Shown here: positions 36,882 through 46,909 of the stretch, piece after piece
Layout: every line of letters starts with the position of its first letter
Numbering within the stretch: the stretch's first letter is position 1
Source of the DNA: an uncultured Prevotellaceae bacterium
Lineage (GTDB): Bacteria; Bacteroidota; Bacteroidia; Bacteroidales; Muribaculaceae
Assembly: GCA_900317835.1 (NCBI GenBank)
Contig: ONIL01000001.1
Location: 62,001-126,000 of the forward strand
Direction of reading: 5' to 3'
Length of the DNA stretch: 64,000 bases
Position numbers and translations under genes: made by a program
Notes under the pieces: model-generated
The model's database searches: none
Seen by the model: only the letters and a program-made list of their open reading frames with translations
Told to the model about the DNA's origin: nothing

Positions 36882-37523
36882 ATGATGAAAAAGTTATTTT
36901 TTGCAATGGCATCAGCCCTTTTAGTATTAGGATCATGCTCTACTCAGGGCAATGAGTCAACCGATGAGGCCAATGCCAACGTTGACAAGGGTCAGGCAGC
37001 AATCGAGAACATTATGACCCGCACAAGCATCCGTCAGTACACCGACCAGCCTGTAGAGTCTGAGAAGATCGACATCATGCTCAAGGCCGCCATGGCAGCT
37101 CCCACTGCTGTGAACCTGCAACCGTGGCACTTCATTGTCATTGATGACAAGCAGACACTGGAACTGCTCTCAGGCAATCAGCCTAGCAACGCTCCGTTGA
37201 TGATTGCCGTCTGTGGTGACACCAACAAGACCACGATGCCCGATGGCAAGAGCAAACTGCCAGACTTCTGGGTGCAGGATGTATCTGCCGCAATCGAGAA
37301 CCTGCTGCTTGCAGCCCATGCTCAAGGTCTGGGTGCCGTCTGGACTGGCGTTTATCCCGTGATGGAGCGCACTGCCGAGGTGGCCAACATCCTCAACTGT
37401 CCCAGCAATATTATTCCCGTGGCTGTCGTGCGCGTGGGCTATCCTGGCGAGTCACCTGAGCCCAAGGACAAGTTCAAGGAGGAAAACATCAGCTACAACA
37501 AGTTTGGAGGCAAGAAGCAGTAG
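36882..37523 (+). CDS. Lipoprotein-anchored nitroreductase-family protein
   Basis: 213 residues. The first 20 (MMKKLFFAMASALLVLGSCS) are a lipoprotein signal with Cys at position 19. The rest is a nitroreductase/FMN oxidoreductase domain: TRTSIRQYTDQPVESEKI (FMN phosphate site), MAAPTAVNLQPWHFIVI, VQDVSAAIENLLLAAHAQGLGAVWTG and VAVVRVGYPGE. Most members are cytosolic; this one is predicted to sit at the membrane on the periplasmic side. The gap of 36 bases after the previous gene allows co-transcription. The substrate is unknown. Confidence 0.88.
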   Translation: MMKKLFFAMASALLVLGSCSTQGNESTDEANANVDKGQAAIENIMTRTSIRQYTDQPVESEKIDIMLKAAMAAPTAVNLQPWHFIVIDDKQTLELLSGNQPSNAPLMIAVCGDTNKTTMPDGKSKLPDFWVQDVSAAIENLLLAAHAQGLGAVWTGVYPVMERTAEVANILNCPSNIIPVAVVRVGYPGESPEPKDKFKEENISYNKFGGKKQ

Positions 37524-37544
37524 TATTCTTCTCATCGCCTAGAA

Positions 37545-37588
37545 ATACAAGAAACTCGTCAATCTCAATGTTGGCGAGTTTCTTGTAT
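37545..37588. terminator. Two-way terminator between the nitroreductase and EpsG genes
   Basis: An 18-bp stem (37545-37562 with 37571-37588, one G-T pair, 8-base loop) between convergent genes. Confidence 0.85.
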
Positions 37589-37608
37589 CTTGATGTCGTT
37601 GATGTTTG

Positions 37609-38769
37609 TTAGAAAAGGAATGTGTGATACAGTTCAGGTTCATAGATGCTACCTGTAACCATCACAGCCTTGGCAATCTCGTAGTAGATGTAGTGGAAAT
37701 TAAAGATGGCCATGGCTGCCAGAAGCCACCACTTGCGTTCCCGCCACAAGAAATGCATCGTGTAGCAAATCATGATCAGGAAGCAACAACGCATCAGGTC
37801 GCCGGGGCGGCTCAGATATTGTGTCGTATTTGCCATGAGATTGAGGTAGCCGATATGAAGTAATGTGAGGCGGTACATGGCTGACATGTAGCGGTCACCA
37901 GCGAACATGCGTTTGATAGCAGGATAATACCATATCAGGATGAAAACCGACAGCAGAGGGCATAAGCGTGTGGGGCCTATCACAGCCCTGAACGCATAGT
38001 GGGAATCGGTCGTGAACAGGCGGTAGTAATGACCGTAACCCCAATACTGGGCAAAGCGTCCGATGTGGTCAAAAGTCATCTGGATCCATTGTGGGAAGGA
38101 TCCGAGAATGACACAAACGATGAGCAACAGATATGGAATCCAGCGCTTGACTCCACGCAAGGGAATGAGAGGAACAAAGTAGAGCGGGATGAACAGGATG
38201 GACATCTTGTGCAACGAGGTAGCGATGATGGTGAGCAGCAGATATATCCAAAACCGGCGCTGCACGATGAGTTCCACCATGAGGATGAACATACATTCCA
38301 CCACAGCCTGTCGCAAAGTGCTCATCCATTGCACATAATAGGGCCCAGTGAAAATGCACAGTGCTATCCACGGCAACAACACCTTGCGGTGCCTGAGGGC
38401 ATAATACAGGAGAACAATCTGCAATGCGGCCCAGAAGGCGAAATAGAAAGCAAAATGCAGTCCTGATTGCGCCATCAATCTCGTGACAATGGCAAATCCG
38501 GGCTCAAAATTCTCTCGAGAAGTCTCGCCCATCGATTGCATGGTCACAAAGTAGTTGTAGTACATGTTGTAGTCCCATGACGTGAGCCACCTCACTGACG
38601 AGACAGCCACATAGATGAGCATCGCCATCAGGATCTCCCATGCGTAGAACGGCAGCTCAGCCCCACCCTTGCTTATCAATGCCTGTTCACGATGGCTCAC
38701 ATGCCATCCCAACCAAGCCATCAATAAGGCGGTTCCAGTATAAACGGTGAGGCTTAGTACCATAGCCAC
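37609..38769 (-). CDS. EpsG-family multi-helix membrane protein
   Basis: 386 residues with about ten hydrophobic helices. The stretch SWDYNMYYNYF, FEPGFAIVTRLMAQSG and HKMSILFIPLYF is typical of EpsG/Wzy-like proteins, which polymerise or handle surface polysaccharides at the inner membrane. A second ATG (38763) is possible. It begins 3 bases after the sprA stop, so it is very likely co-transcribed with sprA. No other polysaccharide genes are near, and its role beside a secretion channel is unclear. Confidence 0.82.
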   Translation of the reverse strand: MAMVLSLTVYTGTALLMAWLGWHVSHREQALISKGGAELPFYAWEILMAMLIYVAVSSVRWLTSWDYNMYYNYFVTMQSMGETSRENFEPGFAIVTRLMAQSGLHFAFYFAFWAALQIVLLYYALRHRKVLLPWIALCIFTGPYYVQWMSTLRQAVVECMFILMVELIVQRRFWIYLLLTIIATSLHKMSILFIPLYFVPLIPLRGVKRWIPYLLLIVCVILGSFPQWIQMTFDHIGRFAQYWGYGHYYRLFTTDSHYAFRAVIGPTRLCPLLSVFILIWYYPAIKRMFAGDRYMSAMYRLTLLHIGYLNLMANTTQYLSRPGDLMRCCFLIMICYTMHFLWRERKWWLLAAMAIFNFHYIYYEIAKAVMVTGSIYEPELYHTFLF

Positions 38770-38772
38770 TGA

Positions 38773-41700
38773 TTACTTAACAAGAGACAAGTTGATTGAG
38801 ATACCATAGTTGCTGTTGGATGTCGGATAGGCCGATGTTGAAACCAGCGGCGTGTTACTCTGGTAGTCGTAGAAGGCGCCCAACGTGATTCGCTTGCTCA
38901 TCACATAATTAGCTGTGAAGTTGATGCCCAACGTGCGGGATCCACTAGTTGCCTGGGCCGTGTTGAACTCAATCTTGCGGATGAGGGCAGTATTGCTCGA
39001 CATCTTCACGTTCAGGTTGAAAGTGAGGTCATTGTTCACATTCTGTTGCTTGGTCTTGATCTTGAGCACTTGATTGAAGTTGGCAATCTTGTAACTGCCA
39101 CCCAATGTGAAGGACTTGCTGGAAGATTCAACCAACTGACCAGCCGAGGAATTCAGCGTCAACGTGCGTAGGGCTTCATACTGGGCATTTATCGTGAGAT
39201 CATTAAAGAACGTCGCGCTAAAGCCAATGAGCGGAGCGAACTTCTCGGTCAGGGTCACTGACGAGATGTTGAATGGTGAGGATGGTATCGCACCACCAGT
39301 GAGAGCGTCTTGGGTGAAACCGATATTTTCACCAATCGAAACCCAGTCGCTGTAGGATGAGTAGTTTCCGACGCTATAGGTACACTGATAATTGTGGTTG
39401 AGTACAAATGACTTGAACAATTTTTTGAAGAATGGTATGCGCATCAAGCCATCATAGGTTATTCGCCAGTTGGGGAGAATCTCCTTCAAGCCCGGGAAGG
39501 GATTAAGGCTGACTTTGCCTGCATCCTTTCCTGAGTAGGCGGCCATGAAAGCAGGGATGAGCACATCGCTGCTTGAAGTGTTAATGGCACCATTCTCGAT
39601 GCTATAGCTTTGACCTGCCAGATTGTTGATAAGCAAGAATCCGCGTTCGGGATAAACCGTGCCGATGTATTTCTCCTGTAAGCGTTCGGCCACGATGGGG
39701 ATATTGCTCAAGAATTTGTCGAAGGTGGGACTCTGATAGTTATTATCAGACTTCACGGTCTTCAGGGCGGTCATCAGTGCTACATGGGTCTTGGTATAGC
39801 TACCGCCATAAGTGATGGTGGGATCATCAAACATGAACTGGATTTGGCTGGTTCGGCTATCAGTTCTGTTGCCGGTAAGGGTGATTTTAAGTCCAGCTAT
39901 GGGCTCAAGCTGTACCTCGGCATTGAACTCTTGCGCGCGGGAATAGATGGCTGGAGTCGTTTGATTCCGGTCACCCAGGAGCCAATCCCGGTCGCGGGCC
40001 TTTTCAATGTAGGACTGTCCGGCAAGGCCGAAGGCGAAGTCAAGGCCAGGAGCCATGACATCATAGTGTGTACTCTGGCCGAAGAAATCACCAATTTCAG
40101 GAACAAACTGTGGAATAGACAGCGATGTGGTGTTCTTCCAGCGCACATTGATATTGCGCACGCTCATGATCACGCGTGAAACATACTGGGCTGCTTCGGT
40201 GAAGAAATTATTCCTTTCGATGCCTTGCACCTCGGTAATGGTGAACTTCAGGTTATCATCGCCCAGGTTCTTGATTTCCACATTATCCTTGTCCTTGACC
40301 TTGTATTCAATCTTGAAGGGCTTGTCGTCGATCGTTGTTGCAGTCACCTTGACATTCTTGACGCCAAGTTTGTGGTTAATGATGATTGCGGTGTCAGGAC
40401 TCAACTTGATTGTTCGGCTGAACTTCTTGGGCTTTTCCCTCTTGGTGGGCTTTGCTCGGCCGGTCTTCTTACTCGAGAAACGCTCATCAACTTTTTTGAG
40501 ATAAGGAATCTTGGAATAGAATTGCTCTAAACTGAAGCGGCCCTCCAATGTGCGCGATGTCTGGTTGGCAATGACGTTACCCGACCAAAAGTCTTCGACC
40601 AAGGTTCCGCGGTCCCAACGATAGGTGGAATTATAGGAAGCATTAGCTGTGATCCAGCTCAGGATTGGAATAGCACTGAACGGAGCCTTATAGGAGGCGG
40701 TAAACGTCTGGTTATAGGCCCAGGGGGTACCTAAATCCTTGATTGATCTCATCACCGAGTCACGCCAATCACGATATTCATCAGGGAAGAGTTGCTTGTT
40801 CACCTGGCCAACGGGTTCAAGAATATGGGCAGTCGTGTTACTGTTAAACGACATCGTCAACGACTTGGTGAAGTTCCATGAGAGTGCAAACTGGCGGTCC
40901 CACAGGAAGTTCTTGCTGACCGATACGGGAAGTTCGACATCGACACCCGTTTCGTTGCGCGTCTGCTGCTCATAATAATATCTTGAGATATTGGTGCTGA
41001 ACGAGATATTGGTGGGCAGGTAGTGCAATTCCCAGTCATGGAAGAACTTCATGTTCTTGTTCTTCTCGTCAATGAAATAAGAGAATGGCTTGAATGGCTT
41101 GGCGTAGGGTGTCCAACTATACTGCATGCTGCCGCGGTAGTCGTTGGTATTCTCATACTTATTCTCGGGGTCATTGAGGTGCTGTTTGTTAAACGAGTAG
41201 CTGAAAGAGAAGTTTGTGGGATCCCACGGCATGGGATTCTTCATCGTCTTGACATCAAACTTCAGACCAGAGATTGAGAAATTTTGAGCCGTGCGTTGAG
41301 TAACGGCATATCTCATGATGCTGTCCTTCTGCTCCTTGGTCTCGCAAATGGCGACAGCCTCATCAAGTTCAACGTCCTGGTCAAGCGGGTTGTACTTGGG
41401 AGTGGTTTTCTCGTTGTTGTAGGAGTAATAGATGGGAGCATGCAACTTGACCTTCTCAGGGATGAAACGGCCCAGGTCGGCCTGTACAGCGACATTGTAC
41501 TGGTCATAGTTGTCCAGGCGGCGCATGGATAGGCTCTGGTCAACAGAACCGAAGCCCTCGGTCTCCTTGTGGAATCCCATGTTAACTGTTGCGATATCGC
41601 TCATGTTGAGCGTCATGCTCGCTTTTGCAGCCCAGCCTCCCTCACTATCAAAGTCGGTTACACGCAACTCATCTACCCAGACTACGCAGCTCTTGGTCGT

Positions 41701-44700
41701 TGGGGAGTTATTGCGGACACCGATAAGTATAACACGCACCTTGCTCAATGAAGGATTACCCATCACATAGACCTTGTTATTGGGATGTTCATCGTCAACA
41801 TCAAGGTACCGTGTAGAATAGCCTACTCCCTCTACGCCAGCAATCTTGTCGGCATTGCGGTTGCGCTTGGCATTGACCAGCACGTCGAGATTGATGTCGA
41901 GCATGTTCTCCTCGGGCCACACGATGCGGCGGTCGGATTCGTTATTGGTTTTGTATTGACCGGCGGGTGTTAACGTCAATGGAATTTCATATTCGTAGTA
42001 GTTGTTCTTGACATCCGATCCCAGTCTTATGAACAAGGAGACATCGCCATTGCGCAAGTTGGTCTCGTTATCAATTGTGGCCTCGTTATGGACGTACATC
42101 TGCAGACGTTTGTAGGTGCGCAGGTCAAGTTCGGAGTTGCGATAGACACCTCGTGCGTCTCCTGCATCCAAGTTATCGACCGTGAGTTGCATTGATTGCT
42201 CGTTGAGCTGGGTGATTTGAGACTGACCACTATCGATGATGCGTGACACACCTGGAGGCAGTACATAGTTAACGGGCTCTCGAGAATAATTCTCCTCGAT
42301 ATTGACCGTGTTGATGCTGATGCTGCCGTTAGCAGGTTGTTCTCCACGCAAGTTGAGGTTATACTTGTAATTGCGCCACTCGCCACGCACCAATTCAAGG
42401 GTTGCAAAACGCAGGTGGGTTTCGGCCTTGAAGCCGGTCATGAACATTCGCATGAAGCGGATGGTTGAGAAGTCCTGAATGGAACCCACCTTCTTGTCGT
42501 AATCTGACAGTGGAATGGTGAACTGGTACCATTTGGCCTCCTGGACCTGACGATTGCGGGTGGTGACGTTAGCAACTCGCATATCGGTGATGTAGTTCAT
42601 TCCCACCTTCATCTGGTCTTGTTTAATGGCGACATGGTACTGGAAATAACGCTCATACTCGTTAAGGGTATTATCCTGATTGATGTCCTCAACGTCGGGC
42701 GTGGACCGGGATGTCTGGTACTGACTATCAGCAACGTCACTCTGGGATAAAGAGTTGCCGTCAGTGCCATTATAGTGTTTGTAACGGTGAGCAATGGAGT
42801 ACCGCTGCTGGTCGTAGTAGTTATTACGATAGAAGGCGTAGTTATCACCAGCAGGGTCATTGAACGGAGAGAACGGATTATCATTCCATGCGGCAATTGT
42901 GGAATCAGACAATAAGCCAGGACGTTGCAGATCGGCGATGTACTGGGCGTAGGCAGGATGGTTGAACTCCTCGCTGGTGGACAGACCGTCAAGACCCACA
43001 TCCTGCAGGATACGGGCACCATTGCTATTGTCAAAAGCATAGGTCAGCGATGACTGCGATGACACTTTGCCCCACACGGTGTTAGAGATGTAAGTCGTGT
43101 CACCATTGATGGGCAAGCCATTCTCATAACTCTTGAGACCATCCTTGAGGATATCCTCACTGATTTCACCCAAGTTGAAGTAAAGATCACCACCTTCATC
43201 ATTTCCCAAATTTTCCTTATCCATAAACGGATCAAGCATCCAGAATTGGATGTATTCAATATTAGTTTGCTCGAAGTTGGTGCTCTCGATCTTGCGCATG
43301 ATACCGCCCCAACGATCCTCAGGAAAGAGCAGGCTACCATCCTGATCGATGTTTTTGCTATCAAGGTTGTAGGGGCCACGCTCGCGGGGATAGAACGACA
43401 GATTCATTGTCTGGATGACAGGTGACTCACCATAGTTGAGCTCACGACCAGGGAACACCTCGCTATAGGATACCTCACGGATGTAAGGATAGGATAACGC
43501 GTCCATGTCGTTCTTGATGTAACCAGGAGCATATGATGAATTGCGTTGTGTGAACAATCGATCGACATAGTACCATGATAGCAGCGCGCGGTTCTTACCA
43601 TAGTCGACGGTACCACTTTTAGTAGCCTCGGGGAAGTCATAGGGTGTGGAGGACAGGAACCAGGAATAGGGAGAGCGCAGATCAATACCCGACTGGGATG
43701 ACTCGAAGTCATCAATGTAAGAGCTACCTGAATTTGAGCCGGTCTTGGCCTGATGAGGCACCAACTGTGCAAACTCGCCGAGGAAACTGATGCTTGACGG
43801 AGCCACAGCATTGACCGTCGGGATCTTGTTGAGCAGGTTGGTCAGCCACATGAATTGGCCGTTATAGGACATGTTGACGCCCCAGATGGTGTTATTGACG
43901 AGCTCGCTACCGATGGCGACCTTGTCACCGATGGCTTTCTCGCCATAGTGCATAACGGTACCACCGATGTGGAAATTCTTGTTAAACGCATAGTCCAGGT
44001 CCAATCCCAGCAGCGTCTTGCGCTGCATCGAGAAGGTGGATTGGTTCTCAAGAGACACACTGATGTTGGTACCTGCATCGATGATACTCTGATTGGTGAT
44101 GGTAACGGTACCCATCGTGTAGTCCACGGTATAGTCGCTGTTCTCAGTCAACTGGACGCCACCTGCTGTAACAACGACTGAACCGCGAGCCACGTTGGTC
44201 GCATTGAGCCTGATGACACTACCCGAACTGGACTGATATTCACCGGCAAGGACAAACTTGTTCTTGTCGCTGAATTGCTGTGCCACAACCAGAGTAGAAT
44301 CATATAGCTCGGTGTAAATGTATTTCTCGGCAATCTCATCGTTATTGATCTTGCGCCTGAGGTGTTCACCGAAGGGCTCCACTACAGGGAAAATGATTTT
44401 ACCAGTAGAAGATTGCACGGTAAATCCCTCGATATAGTCAAATTTACCATCAATGTTGGTCTCCTGGTTGGCATCCAAGCGGTCAAGATTCATCACCTGC
44501 AACAGCGGCTTGCCGTTGATGTCGGTGCCGACGAGAGGAAGATAGGTGAGTTCATTGCCGGTCGTGTCACTCAGGTACTTGATGTTGAGTTTAAAGTTGT
44601 TCTTCTGTATTTGGTAAGCATTGAGTGCATAGACATTCTTCATGGCCAGGTCCCACATGGGGTTTCTGCGTCCGGCAAAGTCGGGAGACGAGGTGGTTCC

Positions 44701-46254
44701 CTTCAGCATCTTGACGTACAGGGACTGTTCGGTCGATGTGATGTCGCCTGAGAATTCACCCACTTGGTAAGTTTGTCCGTTATAAGTGTATTCATAGGCA
44801 ACCGCCAGGATTTCATCGCTTGCCAAGGCAGTCTTCAGCATAATGTAACCCAGACTGGGGTTTAACGTATACTCCGACGAAGTCAGGAGTCGTGCACTCT
44901 CGATCTTCTCATAATCCTTACCTCCTTCAAAACCATAGGCTTGCTTCAAGGGATCCAATGCTATTGATGATTTGCTCATATAGCGGGCATCGGGGTACTC
45001 CTCCTTGATTTCGGACAGCAAGGTATTGGCTCTGTTGGATGGGAAACCGTCGCCAGACCCAATCCAGTGAGGGTTGCAGATATTGATTTCTTCGCTCTCA
45101 CCCACGTCCATGAATGCCATGATGTTGCGTGACTCGTTGTAGTTGTTGCGCTTGTTGGTCACCCATACCTCGATGCGCTCGATCTTAACACCTGAAGTCA
45201 CCAACGGTAATCGGGAGCACCACTCGTCATAGTTGTCACGGAAGAAATGCGACAGGAAGTAGTTGCGGTTTAGGTCATACTTATCGGCAGTGATGTAGAA
45301 ATCAGTGGTTTGCGAGCCACCCCTACTGCTCACAGTCTGAGACTCGCTATTCTGTTGCGATACCAGGGCGGTTGCTGTCAGTTTGCCGAATTGCAGTTTG
45401 GTTTTGATGCCGAACAACGCAGCACTACCATGGATCAGTGATGATCCAGTCGTCATGCTCACGTTACCAGCTTCGATATTCTTGATGATTTCGTCCTCTT
45501 TTCCCTCATAGGCCAGTTTCAAGTTCTTGTTATCGAAGTCAAAAGTGGCCCCGGTATTATAGGACATGTTGAATTTCATCTTGTCGCCCACTGTCGCATT
45601 GATGTTGGCCTGAATCTTCTGTTCAAAGTCAAAGTAGGTTTTGCGACGTTGCGATACTGACAAGGCGGGATTATCGGTCGAGTTGGTCTTAACACCCATG
45701 TTAATGACAACCGATCCCGTGGTCTTGAGCTGCACACCACCAGGGCCGAAGACCGTTTCCAGGGGACCCATGCCAAACTGCATGTCCAAGAAGTTAAACG
45801 GGTCTTTCTCGGTGTTTTGTGCACTCTCGGCATTCTTCTGACGGTAGTACTCCATCATCGATTGCCTGAAATCGGAATTGCTGAATTCGTCAGCCGACAT
45901 GATATAAGGCGTGACAATGTCATAGTCACCCAAGCGGGTGTGGATGACATAGCATCCCGTCTCGGGGTCAAATTCGACCTCCGAGGTGATGTTGGATGGA
46001 TTCTTCAAGTCGGCGGCATATTCACCCAAACCCTGCACGTCGTTATAATTCTGTGGAACGGTGTGCTTGACGTTGTAATGAAGGTCAAGTGAGGGCGTCT
46101 GTTGCTGCTGAGCCGAGGGGCGTGTATCGGGGGGCGGTGGAGGCGGCGGCAAGGTGCTGGTCACATACTGTGCCAGCAGCATCGAATTGCACGCCAAAAA
46201 ACCGACGAGCACGCCAATAATGGTGAATATTATTAATTTATTTCGATTCAGCAT
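38773..46254 (-). CDS. sprA: SprA, outer-membrane translocon of type IX secretion
   Basis: A 2493-residue protein, in the range of SprA/Sov (~2400-2500). SprA forms the giant 36-stranded outer-membrane channel through which type IX substrates pass. ATG 46254 (MLNRNKLIIFTIIGVL) is the start; TTG 46260 is an upstream in-frame codon. Signal peptide ends near LLAQ, followed by a poly-Pro run (~36-42). Repeated SprA modules (NFKLNIKYLSDTTG, LGLDLDYAFNKNFHIGG, FEQTNIEYIQFWMLDPF, VWVDELRVTDFDSEGGWA) and long barrel-strand stretches run to the C-terminus (LGAFYDYQSNTPLV). RuvA upstream (39-base gap) is a conserved neighbour in Bacteroidetes. Confidence 0.96.
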   Translation of the reverse strand: MLNRNKLIIFTIIGVLVGFLACNSMLLAQYVTSTLPPPPPPPDTRPSAQQQQTPSLDLHYNVKHTVPQNYNDVQGLGEYAADLKNPSNITSEVEFDPETGCYVIHTRLGDYDIVTPYIMSADEFSNSDFRQSMMEYYRQKNAESAQNTEKDPFNFLDMQFGMGPLETVFGPGGVQLKTTGSVVINMGVKTNSTDNPALSVSQRRKTYFDFEQKIQANINATVGDKMKFNMSYNTGATFDFDNKNLKLAYEGKEDEIIKNIEAGNVSMTTGSSLIHGSAALFGIKTKLQFGKLTATALVSQQNSESQTVSSRGGSQTTDFYITADKYDLNRNYFLSHFFRDNYDEWCSRLPLVTSGVKIERIEVWVTNKRNNYNESRNIMAFMDVGESEEINICNPHWIGSGDGFPSNRANTLLSEIKEEYPDARYMSKSSIALDPLKQAYGFEGGKDYEKIESARLLTSSEYTLNPSLGYIMLKTALASDEILAVAYEYTYNGQTYQVGEFSGDITSTEQSLYVKMLKGTTSSPDFAGRRNPMWDLAMKNVYALNAYQIQKNNFKLNIKYLSDTTGNELTYLPLVGTDINGKPLLQVMNLDRLDANQETNIDGKFDYIEGFTVQSSTGKIIFPVVEPFGEHLRRKINNDEIAEKYIYTELYDSTLVVAQQFSDKNKFVLAGEYQSSSGSVIRLNATNVARGSVVVTAGGVQLTENSDYTVDYTMGTVTITNQSIIDAGTNISVSLENQSTFSMQRKTLLGLDLDYAFNKNFHIGGTVMHYGEKAIGDKVAIGSELVNNTIWGVNMSYNGQFMWLTNLLNKIPTVNAVAPSSISFLGEFAQLVPHQAKTGSNSGSSYIDDFESSQSGIDLRSPYSWFLSSTPYDFPEATKSGTVDYGKNRALLSWYYVDRLFTQRNSSYAPGYIKNDMDALSYPYIREVSYSEVFPGRELNYGESPVIQTMNLSFYPRERGPYNLDSKNIDQDGSLLFPEDRWGGIMRKIESTNFEQTNIEYIQFWMLDPFMDKENLGNDEGGDLYFNLGEISEDILKDGLKSYENGLPINGDTTYISNTVWGKVSSQSSLTYAFDNSNGARILQDVGLDGLSTSEEFNHPAYAQYIADLQRPGLLSDSTIAAWNDNPFSPFNDPAGDNYAFYRNNYYDQQRYSIAHRYKHYNGTDGNSLSQSDVADSQYQTSRSTPDVEDINQDNTLNEYERYFQYHVAIKQDQMKVGMNYITDMRVANVTTRNRQVQEAKWYQFTIPLSDYDKKVGSIQDFSTIRFMRMFMTGFKAETHLRFATLELVRGEWRNYKYNLNLRGEQPANGSISINTVNIEENYSREPVNYVLPPGVSRIIDSGQSQITQLNEQSMQLTVDNLDAGDARGVYRNSELDLRTYKRLQMYVHNEATIDNETNLRNGDVSLFIRLGSDVKNNYYEYEIPLTLTPAGQYKTNNESDRRIVWPEENMLDINLDVLVNAKRNRNADKIAGVEGVGYSTRYLDVDDEHPNNKVYVMGNPSLSKVRVILIGVRNNSPTTKSCVVWVDELRVTDFDSEGGWAAKASMTLNMSDIATVNMGFHKETEGFGSVDQSLSMRRLDNYDQYNVAVQADLGRFIPEKVKLHAPIYYSYNNEKTTPKYNPLDQDVELDEAVAICETKEQKDSIMRYAVTQRTAQNFSISGLKFDVKTMKNPMPWDPTNFSFSYSFNKQHLNDPENKYENTNDYRGSMQYSWTPYAKPFKPFSYFIDEKNKNMKFFHDWELHYLPTNISFSTNISRYYYEQQTRNETGVDVELPVSVSKNFLWDRQFALSWNFTKSLTMSFNSNTTAHILEPVGQVNKQLFPDEYRDWRDSVMRSIKDLGTPWAYNQTFTASYKAPFSAIPILSWITANASYNSTYRWDRGTLVEDFWSGNVIANQTSRTLEGRFSLEQFYSKIPYLKKVDERFSSKKTGRAKPTKREKPKKFSRTIKLSPDTAIIINHKLGVKNVKVTATTIDDKPFKIEYKVKDKDNVEIKNLGDDNLKFTITEVQGIERNNFFTEAAQYVSRVIMSVRNINVRWKNTTSLSIPQFVPEIGDFFGQSTHYDVMAPGLDFAFGLAGQSYIEKARDRDWLLGDRNQTTPAIYSRAQEFNAEVQLEPIAGLKITLTGNRTDSRTSQIQFMFDDPTITYGGSYTKTHVALMTALKTVKSDNNYQSPTFDKFLSNIPIVAERLQEKYIGTVYPERGFLLINNLAGQSYSIENGAINTSSSDVLIPAFMAAYSGKDAGKVSLNPFPGLKEILPNWRITYDGLMRIPFFKKLFKSFVLNHNYQCTYSVGNYSSYSDWVSIGENIGFTQDALTGGAIPSSPFNISSVTLTEKFAPLIGFSATFFNDLTINAQYEALRTLTLNSSAGQLVESSSKSFTLGGSYKIANFNQVLKIKTKQQNVNNDLTFNLNVKMSSNTALIRKIEFNTAQATSGSRTLGINFTANYVMSKRITLGAFYDYQSNTPLVSTSAYPTSNSNYGISINLSLVK

Positions 46255-46293
46255 GAACAAAATTACTTCAACAATTCAAGTCGCGGGTCAGCA

Positions 46294-46884
46294 TCACATC
46301 ATTTTCAGTGCCTGCTTTATCGCCTCCTCAACACTTAATGTCGGCTTGCTGGAAAACAGCGACTTAAGCGTCTTTTGGGATGCCTGTTGAGGAAACCCTA
46401 ACATGACAAGAGCTGCAAGTGCCTCGTCAAAGGATTGGCCCGCAGGCTGACCTGCTTGTTGTAATAACGTATCACCAGTCGGTTTTATTTTATCCTTGAG
46501 GTCAACTATTATGCGTTGGGCGGTTTTTCCTCCCACTCCCTTTACTGACTTGAACATGGCTACATTGTTGCTGGCGATGGCCTGTGTGAATTCATCGACT
46601 GTCATCGACGAAAGCACCATGCGGGCGATATTGGGGCCAACACCCGAAACCGAGATGAGCAGCAGGAATGCCTCGCGCTCCTGCTTGGTGGCGAAGCCAT
46701 AGAGCAAGTGAGCGTCCTCGCGTATCGCCTCATAGACGTAAAGCATGGTTTCACCGTTTGCAGCCCTTGATATCGAATCATAGGTCGAGAGAGATATATT
46801 CATCATGTAGCCTATGCCGTGATTATCAATCACGGCATAGGCGGGATTTAACTCTGTAATAGAGCCTTTAATGTAGTCTAGCAT
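46294..46884 (-). CDS. ruvA: Holliday junction ATP-dependent helicase subunit RuvA
   Basis: 196 residues. Binds four-way DNA junctions and loads RuvB for branch migration. The N-terminal OB fold (~1-62), the helix-hairpin-helix domain (SVSGVGPNIARMVLSS and VKGVGGKTAQRIIVDLKDK) and the C-terminal RuvB-binding domain (~150-196) are all present. It lies 25 bases behind the subtilase gene, which probably supplies the promoter. Confidence 0.96.
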   Translation of the reverse strand: MLDYIKGSITELNPAYAVIDNHGIGYMMNISLSTYDSISRAANGETMLYVYEAIREDAHLLYGFATKQEREAFLLLISVSGVGPNIARMVLSSMTVDEFTQAIASNNVAMFKSVKGVGGKTAQRIIVDLKDKIKPTGDTLLQQAGQPAGQSFDEALAALVMLGFPQQASQKTLKSLFSSKPTLSVEEAIKQALKMM

Positions 46885-46909
46885 AACGGGTTGTGCCTTG
46901 TGACTGCGT

